From Corallium rubrum (lineage: Eukaryota > Cnidaria > Anthozoa > Scleralcyonacea > Coralliidae): DNA of 64,000 nt. A program made the position numbers and the translations under genes. The DNA lies in NCBI GenBank assembly GCA_964035015.1, contig OZ036011.1, positions 11,164,894-11,228,893 of the forward strand. Direction: 5' to 3'. The notes under the pieces are model-generated. The model made no database searches. It saw only the letters and a list, made by a program, of their open reading frames with translations, and was not told where the DNA came from. Every line of letters starts with the position of its first letter. Position 1 is the stretch's first letter. This document shows, in pieces, positions 20,720 through 32,600 of this stretch.

Positions 20720-23700
20720 ATGTCGAGTGACCAAGGACCAAGGAAAGGGAAAGGAAGAGGCAGAAACCGTCGAAGTAGAGGAAGAGGAAATCAACCACGA
20801 CAAAGTGAAAGTGTTCCTGGTGGATTACAACAGCCGAGTGGACAAGAAAGGGAAGGAGCAACCGCTTTACCTGCCGCTCAACCATTACAACAGCCTCCTC
20901 AACAAGCTCAAACACCACCACAACGCTCTCAAGGCCCTCAAATACCACCACAACAGCCGCAAATACCACCACAACAGCCTCAAGTACCACCACAACAGCC
21001 TCCAGTACCACCACAACAGCCTGAAACACCACCACAACAGCCTCAAGTACCACCACAACAGCCTCCAGTACCACCACAACAGCCTCAAGTACCACCACAA
21101 CAGCCTGAAACACCACCCCATCCTCAGCAAGCACAAGCAGTTAGTCACCATGAACAAGAAAGAATTCCATCTGCTCAAAAGAAAGGCAAAAGCAAACAGC
21201 AGAGGAAGAAGCAACAGAAGTCTCACATTGCCTCTCCAAAGCCCATTGACGAGACTTCAGCTGCACCATCAGGAGTGCAAGATGTGAAAACAGTTCCATC
21301 ACCAACTAAAAGTGACACCACCCCTCCTACAACACAACCAATTACTGAACCATCTCAACCAACTACCAGTACAACCACAGCAAAACCCAGTACTCAACAA
21401 CCACATCCCAGTACCACTACTAAACCGCAAACCCCAGTTGAACAACCTCCACCAACTACCACCACCACTAGTAAACCACAAACCTCTCCCCAACAACAAC
21501 CTACTGCAGCAAAGCCAAAAGCCACTGCTCCTCAACCCACCAGAACATCCCAACCTCCTCCTCGGTCAATCAAAGGAGAACTAAGACCTCCACGACGACC
21601 AGACAGTGGAGGAAAATCTGGAAGACCAATTAAGTTGCGAGTAAACTTCCTGCCTGTGAAACTACCCCAAGAAGATATCCATCATTATGACGCTGAGATC
21701 AAAGCTAAAGGGCAAAAAATGGGAGAAGGTTACACATGTAGAGAAGCGCCAAGAATAATACAAGAGATTGTTAAACAATATGAGAAAGCCAATCCAAGTG
21801 GGCCAAAGCTTGTTTATGACAAGAATGGTAAGAATATATATTGTAAATCTCCCATTCCTGGAATTGGGAAAGATAAGCGTGAATTCAAGGTGTTATTTAC
21901 AACTGATAATGGTAAAGAAAGAGAGTATACTGTAGAAGTCAAGTGGGTTAGTCAAGTAAGCCTCTATAACCTCAACCAAGCACTTGAAGGAAGACTTACT
22001 GAGATACCACTGGACACAATGCAAGCAATAGAAGTTGTATTACGTCATCTTCCATCCATGAACAGCATTCCTGTTGGGTCATCGTTCTTCAGTTACCCAG
22101 ATGGACATGAGAAAGACCTGGGGCAGGGTCTGCAAATATGGAATGGAACATTTGTCAGCATTCGTCCAACCCAGTGGAAGATGATGTTGAATGTAGACAC
22201 ATGTTCAACTGCATTTTACAAAGCACAGCCTGTCTTGCATTTCATGTGTGAGTTCCTTAATCTTCGCAATATACCACCAAGACTTGATGATAAACAACGG
22301 AGGAGGTTTGACAAAGAAATGAAAACCATCAAGATCGAAACAACTCACCTCAAACGAAGACAGAAAGTTTCTGGTTTATCACGCAACTCTGCGAAAAATG
22401 AATTCTTTGATTGTGAAGGCAAGAAGACGTCTGTCCTTGAGTATTTTAAGAAAACGTATGGCATTACTTTGAAGTATCCTGATCTTCCTTGCCTAAAGCT
22501 TGGTCAGAAAGGCAGCTGTATTCCAATTGAACTGTGTAATATTGTCCAAGGCCAACGCAAGCAAGGAAGGCTGTCTGCAAATCAAACGAGGGAAATGATT
22601 CGATATACTGCCTTACCAGCACCACAACGCCAACAAGAAATCAACAAGTTAATCCACAATGCTAAATATGATCAAGATCCTTACTGTCAAGATTTTGGCA
22701 TTAAAATAGGTCGAGATATGGCACAGATTACTGGCAGAGTGTTAGACCCCCCTGTGATCAACTATGGTCCACCTAATCGACCAGTGAAAGAGAAGCCGCG
22801 CGATGGTGTATGGAACATGCAACAGAAGCCAATGTACCAACCAATGGAGTTGAAAGAATGGGCAATAATTTCATATGAAAACCCTCAGTTTCTTAACGAT
22901 CGTGGAATAGAGTTTTTCATTAACAAGCTTGTTGAAGCTGGAAAAGAGAAGAAGCTTCGCATCCATCCATCACCTTGCTACCAAGACACAAAACGTGGAT
23001 ATGAAGGAATTGGGCATCTCTTTGGTCAGTTGCATAAGAACTACCCCAACTTACAACTTATCATTGTCATCTTTCCTGGCAAGGGAAGCACAGATGAATA
23101 TTATGAAGAAGTGAAGCATTATGGTGACATCATCTATGGCATCAGAACCCAGTGTGTCAAGGCAAATACTGCTACAAGAAAAGCCGGTGACATGCAGACT
23201 ATGGCCAACATCTGCCTGAAGATTAATGCAAAACTTGGTGGCACAACATCTGTCCTTGACAAGGGAGTGAGATCACCCATTCTTCAACGCCCTGTCATTA
23301 TATTTGGTGCAGACGTCACTCATCCTTCACCACGTGACACAACTACACCATCCATTGCTGCTGTGGTGGCCAGTATGGACTCACACCCAAACCTCTACAA
23401 TGCCGAGGTTCGTGTACAGAAACATCGTCAAGAGATGATAGCAGAATTGAAAGACATGGTGAAAATACTTCTGAGGAAATTCAGGAATGCAACCGGAGCC
23501 CAACCTGAAAAGATTCTGTTCTACCGAGATGGTGTAAGTGAAGGCCAGTTCAAAGATGTCTTGATCCATGAACTGCAAGCCATTCAACATGCATGTCTGG
23601 AGCTGCATCAAAGTTTCAAACCTGGAATCACTTTCATTGTTGTCCAGAAGCGCCATCACACCAGATTCTTTGCAGAAGATCCCAGAGACCAGCGTGGAAA

Positions 23701-24106
23701 GAGTAAGAATATTCCAGCTGGGACGGTGGTCGATACACAAGTCTGTCATCCATACGAATTTAATTGGTACCTGTGTAGTCATGCTGGTATCCAAGGCACC
23801 AGTAAACCAGCTCTGTATCATGTTCTGTACGACGACAACAATTTCAAGTCTGATGACCTACAAATCCTGACCAACCAGTTATGTCACACCTACGTACGGT
23901 GTGCAAGAGCAGTGTCCATTCCTGCACCTGCGTACTACGCACATCATGTGGCCTTCCGAGCCCGCTATCATTTAAGTGAAGTTGACAGAGGCAGCAGCGA
24001 TGGCAGTGTGGCGTCTGGTCCTGATGGAGTAAGCCTCGAACCGGAACAGATGATTCGAGCTGTGAAGATACATGAGAACATGAATTCTTCAATGTATTTT
24101 GCATAA
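20720..24106 (+). CDS. AGO: Argonaute protein (AGO clade), intronless copy 2
   Basis: Length 1128 residues, with the same domain order as copy 1: Q/P-rich tail, N, linker 1, PAZ, MID, PIWI. The tail differs in its in-frame 15-bp repeat (PPQQP units, about 20895-21125). The slicer tetrad (GADVTH, HRQEMIAEL, FYRDG, YYAHHV) is intact. Across about 230 PIWI residues I count two differences from copy 1, whereas MID (about 690-850) differs at roughly a third of its positions and lacks the 12-15 residue insertion. The C-terminal tail after GSSDGS also diverges. Both copies look functional. Cnidarians are known to use more than one AGO paralogue, so specialised guide sets are plausible but not shown. 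Confidence 0.96.
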   Translation: MSSDQGPRKGKGRGRNRRSRGRGNQPRQSESVPGGLQQPSGQEREGATALPAAQPLQQPPQQAQTPPQRSQGPQIPPQQPQIPPQQPQVPPQQPPVPPQQPETPPQQPQVPPQQPPVPPQQPQVPPQQPETPPHPQQAQAVSHHEQERIPSAQKKGKSKQQRKKQQKSHIASPKPIDETSAAPSGVQDVKTVPSPTKSDTTPPTTQPITEPSQPTTSTTTAKPSTQQPHPSTTTKPQTPVEQPPPTTTTTSKPQTSPQQQPTAAKPKATAPQPTRTSQPPPRSIKGELRPPRRPDSGGKSGRPIKLRVNFLPVKLPQEDIHHYDAEIKAKGQKMGEGYTCREAPRIIQEIVKQYEKANPSGPKLVYDKNGKNIYCKSPIPGIGKDKREFKVLFTTDNGKEREYTVEVKWVSQVSLYNLNQALEGRLTEIPLDTMQAIEVVLRHLPSMNSIPVGSSFFSYPDGHEKDLGQGLQIWNGTFVSIRPTQWKMMLNVDTCSTAFYKAQPVLHFMCEFLNLRNIPPRLDDKQRRRFDKEMKTIKIETTHLKRRQKVSGLSRNSAKNEFFDCEGKKTSVLEYFKKTYGITLKYPDLPCLKLGQKGSCIPIELCNIVQGQRKQGRLSANQTREMIRYTALPAPQRQQEINKLIHNAKYDQDPYCQDFGIKIGRDMAQITGRVLDPPVINYGPPNRPVKEKPRDGVWNMQQKPMYQPMELKEWAIISYENPQFLNDRGIEFFINKLVEAGKEKKLRIHPSPCYQDTKRGYEGIGHLFGQLHKNYPNLQLIIVIFPGKGSTDEYYEEVKHYGDIIYGIRTQCVKANTATRKAGDMQTMANICLKINAKLGGTTSVLDKGVRSPILQRPVIIFGADVTHPSPRDTTTPSIAAVVASMDSHPNLYNAEVRVQKHRQEMIAELKDMVKILLRKFRNATGAQPEKILFYRDGVSEGQFKDVLIHELQAIQHACLELHQSFKPGITFIVVQKRHHTRFFAEDPRDQRGKSKNIPAGTVVDTQVCHPYEFNWYLCSHAGIQGTSKPALYHVLYDDNNFKSDDLQILTNQLCHTYVRCARAVSIPAPAYYAHHVAFRARYHLSEVDRGSSDGSVASGPDGVSLEPEQMIRAVKIHENMNSSMYFA

Positions 24107-24444
24107 ACATGAAATCATTTCTGAACGTGCAAAAACTTTCCTATATTAGAGATTGGCACCATATAATATTGTGGAAAATGGTTTACAGTTGTCAGATTCT
24201 TAGTAGTCAGATATCCTAGTTATGTTTTTTGTAAAGTGAAAGATTTATTGTCATACTGGTAATAGTCCAATAGTCTTTAATTGATTTGTTGATATATTCA
24301 GTATGTTGATATAATTTGTTGAGGTCAGCTTATTAATCTCTTGCAATATATCCTAATTATTCCAGAATTTTATCATTGCAACATGTATATATAACATAAT
24401 TTACAATGGTATTATGTAGTTGATACAACAGGCTGTTATATGGT

Positions 24445-24450
24445 AATAAA
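24445..24450 (+). terminator. Poly(A) signal AATAAA for Argonaute copy 2
   Basis: AATAAA lies about 340 bp after the stop codon in an AT-rich 3' region. Nothing else is recognised between 24107 and 24880. Confidence 0.5.
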
Positions 24451-24881
24451 ATACAAAAAAGGTGTAGTCAATCTTTCTTTGTCTACTCCCCCCTGATCAG
24501 TTACAGGAGGTGGTCTTGAAAAATTGTGAACAGTTGTGGAACTAGGATTTTGGATTATAGGGGTGGTTACCAAATGGATGGCACAGGGGGGGTGGGGAAA
24601 TTTTTTGAATTCTTGAGTACTATTTTTGGTGTGTGATAACCGTGCGTATACTGCTACTAGTTTTCATCATTCAAATTGATGTGACTTCATTTTGGTCATT
24701 TTTTCTTTCTTTAGAGTCAAAATTGGTGTTTTCCTAAGGTCAGAATTAATTTTAAAGTTAGCTTCGTGTTTAGAATTAAGTTTTTGGTTTAGGTAAGCGT
24801 TAGTAATTGGGATTTTATATTGCTGATATTACGTAATGTCAGTTTGGCGTATGTTATGTTAAATGCCGACCTACATGATAT

Positions 24882-25112
24882 CTGCCTGAAAAATGCCTGA
24901 CGAAGTTTCAAAATGTTTAACTTTTAATAAAAACATTGTTTTGAATCTATTTTATTTATTTATTTATTGTTTTTGTTTATAAGTAAATTAATATAAAAAT
25001 TGTATTACTCAGTAGAAAATCCCAAAACTTAAGAAATTCTGTCTGATTTTTGCAATAAATTAATCAGAATCCCCCTAAACCCGCGAGCGGTTCTTAGGCC
25101 TTTCCCGGTTAG
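24882..25112 (-). repeat. Right arm of the inverted repeat bracketing Argonaute copy 2
   Basis: This is the inverted counterpart of 20321-20552 (CTGCCTGAAAAATGCCTGAC, AAATTCTGTCTGA, CCCGCGAGCGGTTCTTA). It also lies just upstream of the KATNIP start codon. Confidence 0.75.
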
Positions 25113-25258
25113 CTTCCTTCGCAACTCCAATATTCAGATTTGTTTTCGTTTTATGTATAAATATTCTTCTATATCATGTAGTTTTTGGCTAAAACTTGAT
25201 GATTTTCATCCATGGTTTAACGAGAGACGTAAAATGGTTTTAGCATTGGAGGAAAACG

Positions 25259-25355
25259 ATGGAAAGTAGGTGAAATACTTTTGAATTTCTGAATGTAGAA
25301 CCGTGTGTTTACTAAAAACAACAACTACAGTTTACAACCAGTTGAGAAGTGAAGC

Positions 25356-25451
<96 letters not shown>

Positions 25452-26079
25452 GGTTTGTTTTTTGTGCTGCATGTACTGTATATAGTCCTTAATTCTGATA
25501 GTTGTTTGTCTTTAATCTTTATATTTTTATTGTTATTGGTTTGGAATTATGTTTCATGGTAAACAAACTAACAGAATTCAGTTATAAAATTAAAATTATT
25601 GTGATGCAGTTAAATGCAATTTAACTAAGTTGACAACAAAAAGCGGTTAGCGTGGTGGTAGCCATACAAGCATGGCGGTTGGCAAGGTCAGTGGTTTCTA
25701 GCGCATGCGCAAACGTGTGTTCTCAGGTTGTGGGATTACCTCTAGCGTGGCGTGTTGAATTGGGGTTGTACTGGATCATTTTTCTTCTTTCTTTTTTTTT
25801 ATTATTTTTCATTTATTTATTATTATTATTATTATTTTTTTTTTTTTCCACTGACCTAGTCAGTGTGACGGGTGCCTCGGTCTGGTGTGGGGGCTCATGG
25901 CTGGGTTGTGGGGATTGGCCAGCCATGAGAGCGGTATTGTATTTAGGGGCTGGCTTTGGAAGTGGAAGCCCCTGGATGACCCAGGCACCCATTACCCACA
26001 AAGCGATGCAGTTGTTAATTATATTATATAAATACAATGATATATCCAAGCACTATTATATGGCATTGTATTCATATTA

Positions 26080-26145
<66 letters not shown>

Positions 26146-29100
26146 TGTATCAAGTTATATATATATATATATATACCAAGTGGACTATTACAAATGCTGC
26201 TTTCTGATTTGCTGAGCTTACCCTGTGAGCAGAGCATTCTTTTCCTTATTTCTTCACTGCTAGAGAGGAAGAAGAGAAGGCTCTACTGTATTTGTGTTTG
26301 GTTCCCATTGCGCATGCATGTCAGTTGCTTGGTTACAATTTCGAAAGTGGGAACACTGGCTGGCCATAAAAACTTGTTCTATGTCAATGTCAAACAATAG
26401 TTTCCAAAATTTGGAAACATATGCTTCCCTTCAATAGGTACATGTTTGTGCTCTTAGCCAATCACATTTGAACATGTTTTGATAGGTGGTGTTCCCGCTT
26501 AGGTGCAAATGACAGTATCTCAAATCAAACACAATTATTGTCTGGTCTTGGTTGGCTCAGGCAAGAATGGGTTATCAGAGCTTGAAATAACGGCCGGCGG
26601 CCGGCGGTTTTCCGACCAAATTCCAGTTTTTCTGACCAAATGCTGAAATGATCGGAAATTTTGTCCGGACAAATTTTGAAAAAAAAAAAAATCTGTTTTT
26701 TTAAATGATCGGGTCGGCGCTCAACACTCCATTTTTCTTGTTAAATTTCCATTGGGTTTTCCATCAGTTTTGAGTTAAAGTTGGTTTTACACTTTACAGT
26801 GCACTATCAAAATTTCTTCGATCAGAGTATGCTTTAAACAAAGTTTAGTTAAAGGCCCTTCATGATCAGGACAGTTAAATAGGCTGATCAAATAGGCTTA
26901 TTTGACTCTCCTGACGAAGGTCCTGAGCTCAAAATGTCGAGGAAACGTATTCTTTATCTTCCAGGTTGTCGAGTCGAGATAACAACAGTGCGTGATTTTT
27001 AATTGAAAACCATTGCGTTAAACTGCGATTGACGCCATTGTAATCACAGAAACTTATCGTGTAATCCAGCTTTTCAGTTTAAAGTTGTTTCATAGTTACC
27101 ATTTTAATTAAATTATTATTCACTATAACTAATACGCAATTCAGAATTAAACATTTGTGTTTTATTATTACAAATAATAAGTAGAGTGATTTACTGCATG
27201 CTTGACAGAATTTACTCAACGGAGGGGGTCAAACTAAACTAAAAAATTTCCGACCAAATTTGAAAATTTCCGGTCAAATTTCATTTTGCTCGGAAGTTTT
27301 GCCGGACAAATTTTAAAATTATTTCAGGCTCTGGGTTATTAAAACCTTGTTTGCTTGGCTGTATGGTGGAAAATATTTAGTGTTGTAGAATATCCAGACC
27401 TGGAGCCACATTCATACTCCATTTATGGTTTCATGGCTGTTCTATTTTTTTAAGAATCACTTGAGAAAACTACAAGATCAAAGCAACGAAGATCTGATGC
27501 AGCCAAATCTTCACAACAGGTGAATAGAGATGAGTAGAATATGGTAATGACATTTTGATATTTTTTTATATTATCGTATTGTGGAAATAATTGAAATGTG
27601 TTTTTTATAATTTTTAAAGATCTGTTTAATATCATCATATTTGTGTTAATTTTATGTAGGCTGCTGCAGGTAAAGATTATGCTTCATCAGCTTATGATGA
27701 GTACCTCTGGCTTCTACAGCAAAGAAATAGGTATCAAGTCTATGAATGGTGATGATTATGACCAATGATGATTATCAATAATGATCAATAATGATTATGA
27801 CCAATAATGATTATGATCAATGATGATGATTGTGACCAATAATGATGATTATCAATAATGATCAATGATGATTATGATCAATAATGATTATGATCAATGA
27901 TGATTATGATCAGTGATGATAATTATGATCAATTATGATGATTATGGTCAATGATGATGATTATGATCAATGATGATTGTGATGGTGATTATGATCAATA
28001 ATGATGATTATGATTAATGATGATCAATGATGATGATTATGATCAATGATGATGATCAATGATCAATGATCAATGATGATGATGATAATCAATGATGATG
28101 ATGATGATAATCAATGATGATGATGATGATAATAATAATCAATGATGATGATAATCAATGATGATGATGATAATCAATGATCAATGATGATGATTATGAT
28201 CAATGATGATGATTATCAATAATGATCAATAATGATTATGACCAATAATGATTATGATCAATGATGATGATTGTGATCAATAATGATGATTATCAATAAT
28301 GATCAATGATGCTGATTATGATCAATAATGATTATGATCAATGATGATTATGATCAATGATGATAATTATGATCAATTATGATGATTATGATCAATGATG
28401 ATTGTGATGGTGATTATGATCAATAATGATGATTATGATTAATGATGATCAATGATGATGATTATGATCAATGATGATGATCAATGATCAATGATGATGA
28501 TCAATGATCAATGATGATGATGATAATCAATGATCAATGATGATGATGATAATCAATGATCAATGATGATGATGATGATTATGATCAATGATGATGATGA
28601 TAATCAATGATCAATGATGATGATTATGATCAATGATGATGATGATCAATGATGATGATGATCAATGATGACGATCAATGATGTTGATCAATGATGATGA
28701 TCAATGATGATGATCAATGATGATGATGATCAATGATGATGATCAATGATGATTATGATCAATGATGATGATGATCAATGATGATGATTAATGATGATGA
28801 TAATCAATGATCAATGATGATGGTTATGATCAATGATGATTATGATCAATTATGATTATGATCATGATAAGAATGATTGCATTAATGATGCTAACTACAT
28901 ATTTATTTTATTTTAAATTAGACTTCTAAAGAAGTTAAAAACCAAAGATGAACAACAAGTTGAGTTGGAAAAGAGAGAGCAAGGGTTTTCACTTTATATC
29001 AATGGTGCAAACAAAGACATTACTAACCTACCAACATCTGGGAGAACTAAAACTGCTGATGGTAAAGACCTTGAAGAATATATACTCCTTTTATAGCAGA

Positions 29101-29617
29101 TGTCTTTGCCATTGTAACTTTTATACCAATTCCTTCTCTTTTTGAATTATATTTAGAACATTCTTCCACCAGACATTTATTGCATAGTGAGCTCGATGAT
29201 GAAACAGAGTAAGAAGAGTATATTGTGTTTAAGTTTTAACCAACTTTCTTTTTTTTTTAAATTCTATTTTACTTCTATTTTTTATTTTCTTTCTAATTTT
29301 CGGTTTTTGACTTTTCCACTTTTTTAACATTTCCTCATTTTTCTCCTTATTTTCCTCTTGCATTCTTCTTTTGTTTATTATTGTTCCTTGTTTTTTACAG
29401 AGAGACAAGAGCGAAGACAGCGCCCACTAAACTGACACGGAAAGAATGGAAGCCTGTAAGTACAATATTATAACAAAGTTGCTAACTCTTTTGTAAGCCT
29501 GCCAATGTAAGTTCTAAGCCACAAAATTATGTTATATTTATTTAGTGCAATTGATATTTTAGGCTTGTGTTAAAATCAAAACAGAGGAAGGGAAAAAAAT
29601 TGATGTGAAAGTACCTG
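25259..29617 (+). CDS. KATNIP: KATNIP exons 1-7 (N-terminal coiled region)
   Basis: Exons: 25259-25265, 27455-27519, 27660-27730, 28922-29061, 29157-29208, 29401-29455, 29563-29617. They encode [20 protein letters not shown], then the conserved [20 protein letters not shown] segment and the [12 protein letters not shown] motif, then [13 protein letters not shown]. This is the best conserved N-terminal stretch of the family. Exon 1 is the least certain part. Confidence 0.8.
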
Positions 29618-32600
29618 GTAGGTTCTTATAGTCCGTTTTCAGCTTGCTTTTGAAATCCGATACGTATAATTTGAATGAACATTCCGAACCACGTTGTAGT
29701 GTTTCAAACTACGTTGCATGGTAGATACAAATTTAAGTCGGCAATTTGTTTCTGCTTAACCAAGTATCTATTATTATATTCTATACAACAAGTAATCTTA
29801 GCTGTGATCCGTGGTCTGAACTGTGTCGTATGCCGGCTGCCTGGAGAGCGCCTTTGATATGCCTCGACACGGCCACGTTCATCTGCATCCTTCGCAATTC
29901 CAGCATATCCTCCTACCTGGAATTACCAATAATCAGTAAGTGCGAAATGCCTAGAATTACCAATAATCGTTAATTTTAAAAACTAATTCCCAACCCCCAC
30001 ACCCCAACCCTAACCCAAACCTCTAAACCTTACCCTAAACCTAACCACAACCCCCCGGCAACCCTAACCCTAACCCACAACCCCCCGGTGGACCTAAACC
30101 TAACCACAACCCTCCGGGAAAAAAGTCCCGCCTCTCAAACCCCGACCACAGCACCCTGGTTTTTTAGTTATATGCAATTTAGTTTAACATCCCGCATGTG
30201 GGACAGAGAATTACCTTACAATTACCAATTATTGGTAATTCAAGGCCGTTTCACACTTACTGATTATTGGTAATTCTAGGTAGGAGGACATGTTGGCAAT
30301 TCAGCCGCTGGCTGCAAGTAAGGATGATTAGCCACCCAATCCTTTATCCTTTATCCTTATCTGTGATTTTACCAAAGGAATTCAATTCAAAGCTTATTAA
30401 ATTGACCTTTTCGGCACTAGAAACACGTGTAGTGACACGTGACCAAAAATGTAAACAAACACCCAAAGTTCGTACAAGCTTAAAGTTCGAACAAACAGTT
30501 CTAATAAGAGTACAACATGGTTGTCACTAAAAGGTACGCTTGGGGTACGTGTAAAAACGATTCGCGTTATCCAGGGCGTATGGTGAACAATTGTAACGCC
30601 GATTTGATTTCGTTTATCCACTTTCCTGGTTCAAAGCGGCGCGGAGAGAAGCGCAAGCGATGGATTGATGCGTGTCGGCGCGGCGATTCTTTCGTTTGTT
30701 CGAAAGATAGTTTCATCTGCAGTCTGCATTTTGTTGACGAAAACGGGCCCACAGTTCGCGACCCCATACCAGCGACAGCAAGTAAATAATTGGTAAGTTT
30801 ATTCATATTGTGATATTTCAGAGGACAAAATTTGCGCGTTTACAAAATGTATCCTTTCGTGATCAGTGTTCGTGATTTGTACCGACACAAAGGTCACTAA
30901 TACTAAGAGGCCTCGTCAGTAAATGACAGACAGAGAAATCTGCAGCAAACGCTTTACTTTTACTTTCGTATCCACTGAGCGGAGCTGGCAAGAGCGAAAA
31001 AGAAATGTCCGTGACACATATCCTTTCTTCGTTTATCGAAAATGCTGGTACAAAGCAACCGTGCGAGACGATTATTTTTAGCGAAAACCAAGATAGTCAA
31101 GATGAAACGCAATCTGGAGAACAACAAGAAAGCAACTCAGGTAGGAATTTTACTCACCAAAAATTATTCCGATTCTGATACAGTCTTATTTACATATGTA
31201 ATGTTGAACTTTTCAGACCTCCCTCGAGCTTTATGATGACTGTATGCTACAGTACAGAGACAATCTTTAGGGAGATAGTTTATAACTCATTCCTGTCCGA
31301 GGGCTTTCCCAGAGGTGAATAAAATCGTCTGGCGTTAGCCAGAATAAAATACCAAAAACCAATTCGGACAGGAAAGAGTTAGGGAGATAGTTTATAACTC
31401 ATTCCTGTCCGAGGGCTTTCCCAGAGGTGAATAAAATCGTCTGGCGTTAGCCAGAATAAAATACCAAAAACCAATTCGGACAGGAAAGAGTTAGGGAGAT
31501 AGTTTATAACTCATTCCTGTCCGAGGGCTTTCCCAGAGGTGAATGAAATCGTCTGGTGTTAGCCAGAATAAAATACCAAAAACCAATTCGGACAGGAAAG
31601 AGTAGCTACATGCAGTAATTATTTCTGGCAAGAGTTGAAGATACAAATAGAACCTCGAATAGAACAATGCATTATACTGGACTACTGGTGCGTATATTTT
31701 GGTCCACCTATTCTAGACTTGTTTATTTTAATGTGCAAAGAAATGAAAGAATGTCTTAAGACAGTTTTTGACTTAATTAAAGATAAAGCAAGTCGAGTCC
31801 ATGCTTGGAAGGGTACAAGAAAAACAAGAGTAGTACCAATTCATAGCAAGTATTTGAAGGTAAAAATATTAAACCTTTCTTATATTAAATTGAGAAAAAT
31901 TACTGATTCTTTTCATGTTACATAATTATTGTGTATTATTTATTTTGCCTTATTAATATAATTTATTAAATCACAAATATTTGTTGATAAAAAACAATTG
32001 GTTTGTTCTCTTAATAGCAAAAATACAGCCTAACCAAACTGAATCCTAGAGAACAATTTATTTTTACATTAATTCGACTCCGAAGAAATACAAGTATTGT
32101 GATGTTATCAGATATTTTTGGAATATCACCTTAGTACTGGTAGTACAATCTTCATCACATGGGTGCTATTTCTGATTAAAGGGATAATGTTTCTTCTGCC
32201 ATTCTCAACAATCAATGATCTGGATGGAATTAAAAAGCCAAAGGAACTTGGAAGTATCGAAAACCTCCAAGCCATTATTGATACAGTTAAAAAAATTAAA
32301 TGTAAATTGTATTTAAAATAAATTAGTAGCAGAAATACATAACATTTGCTGGCCAGGCATACCGATAATTGGATATTACTGTATTAGTTTAATTGATAAT
32401 ATAAATATTACTCAGGTACAAATATATACCTATAGATGAAACTGATTTCAGTTCTGGTAAATTCCATGTCAAAGAGTCCATCACTATTCACTAATATATG
32501 CCTTAAATCGTATTATATGTCAAAGACTGCGTTTCATCTTGGTTTTCACTAAAAATAATCGTCTCGCACGGTTACTTTGTACCACCACTGACATTTCTTC

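Noticed and set aside
24886-24925. CTGACGAAGTTTCAAAATGTT as a hammerhead in the Argonaute-flanking repeat
   Set aside because: No helix II of useful length and no GAAA box.
26905-26945. Possible additional hammerhead ribozyme (CTGACGA ... AAAATGTC)
   Set aside because: The G of the GAAA box is missing and helix I is weak. I treat it as a relic or chance match.
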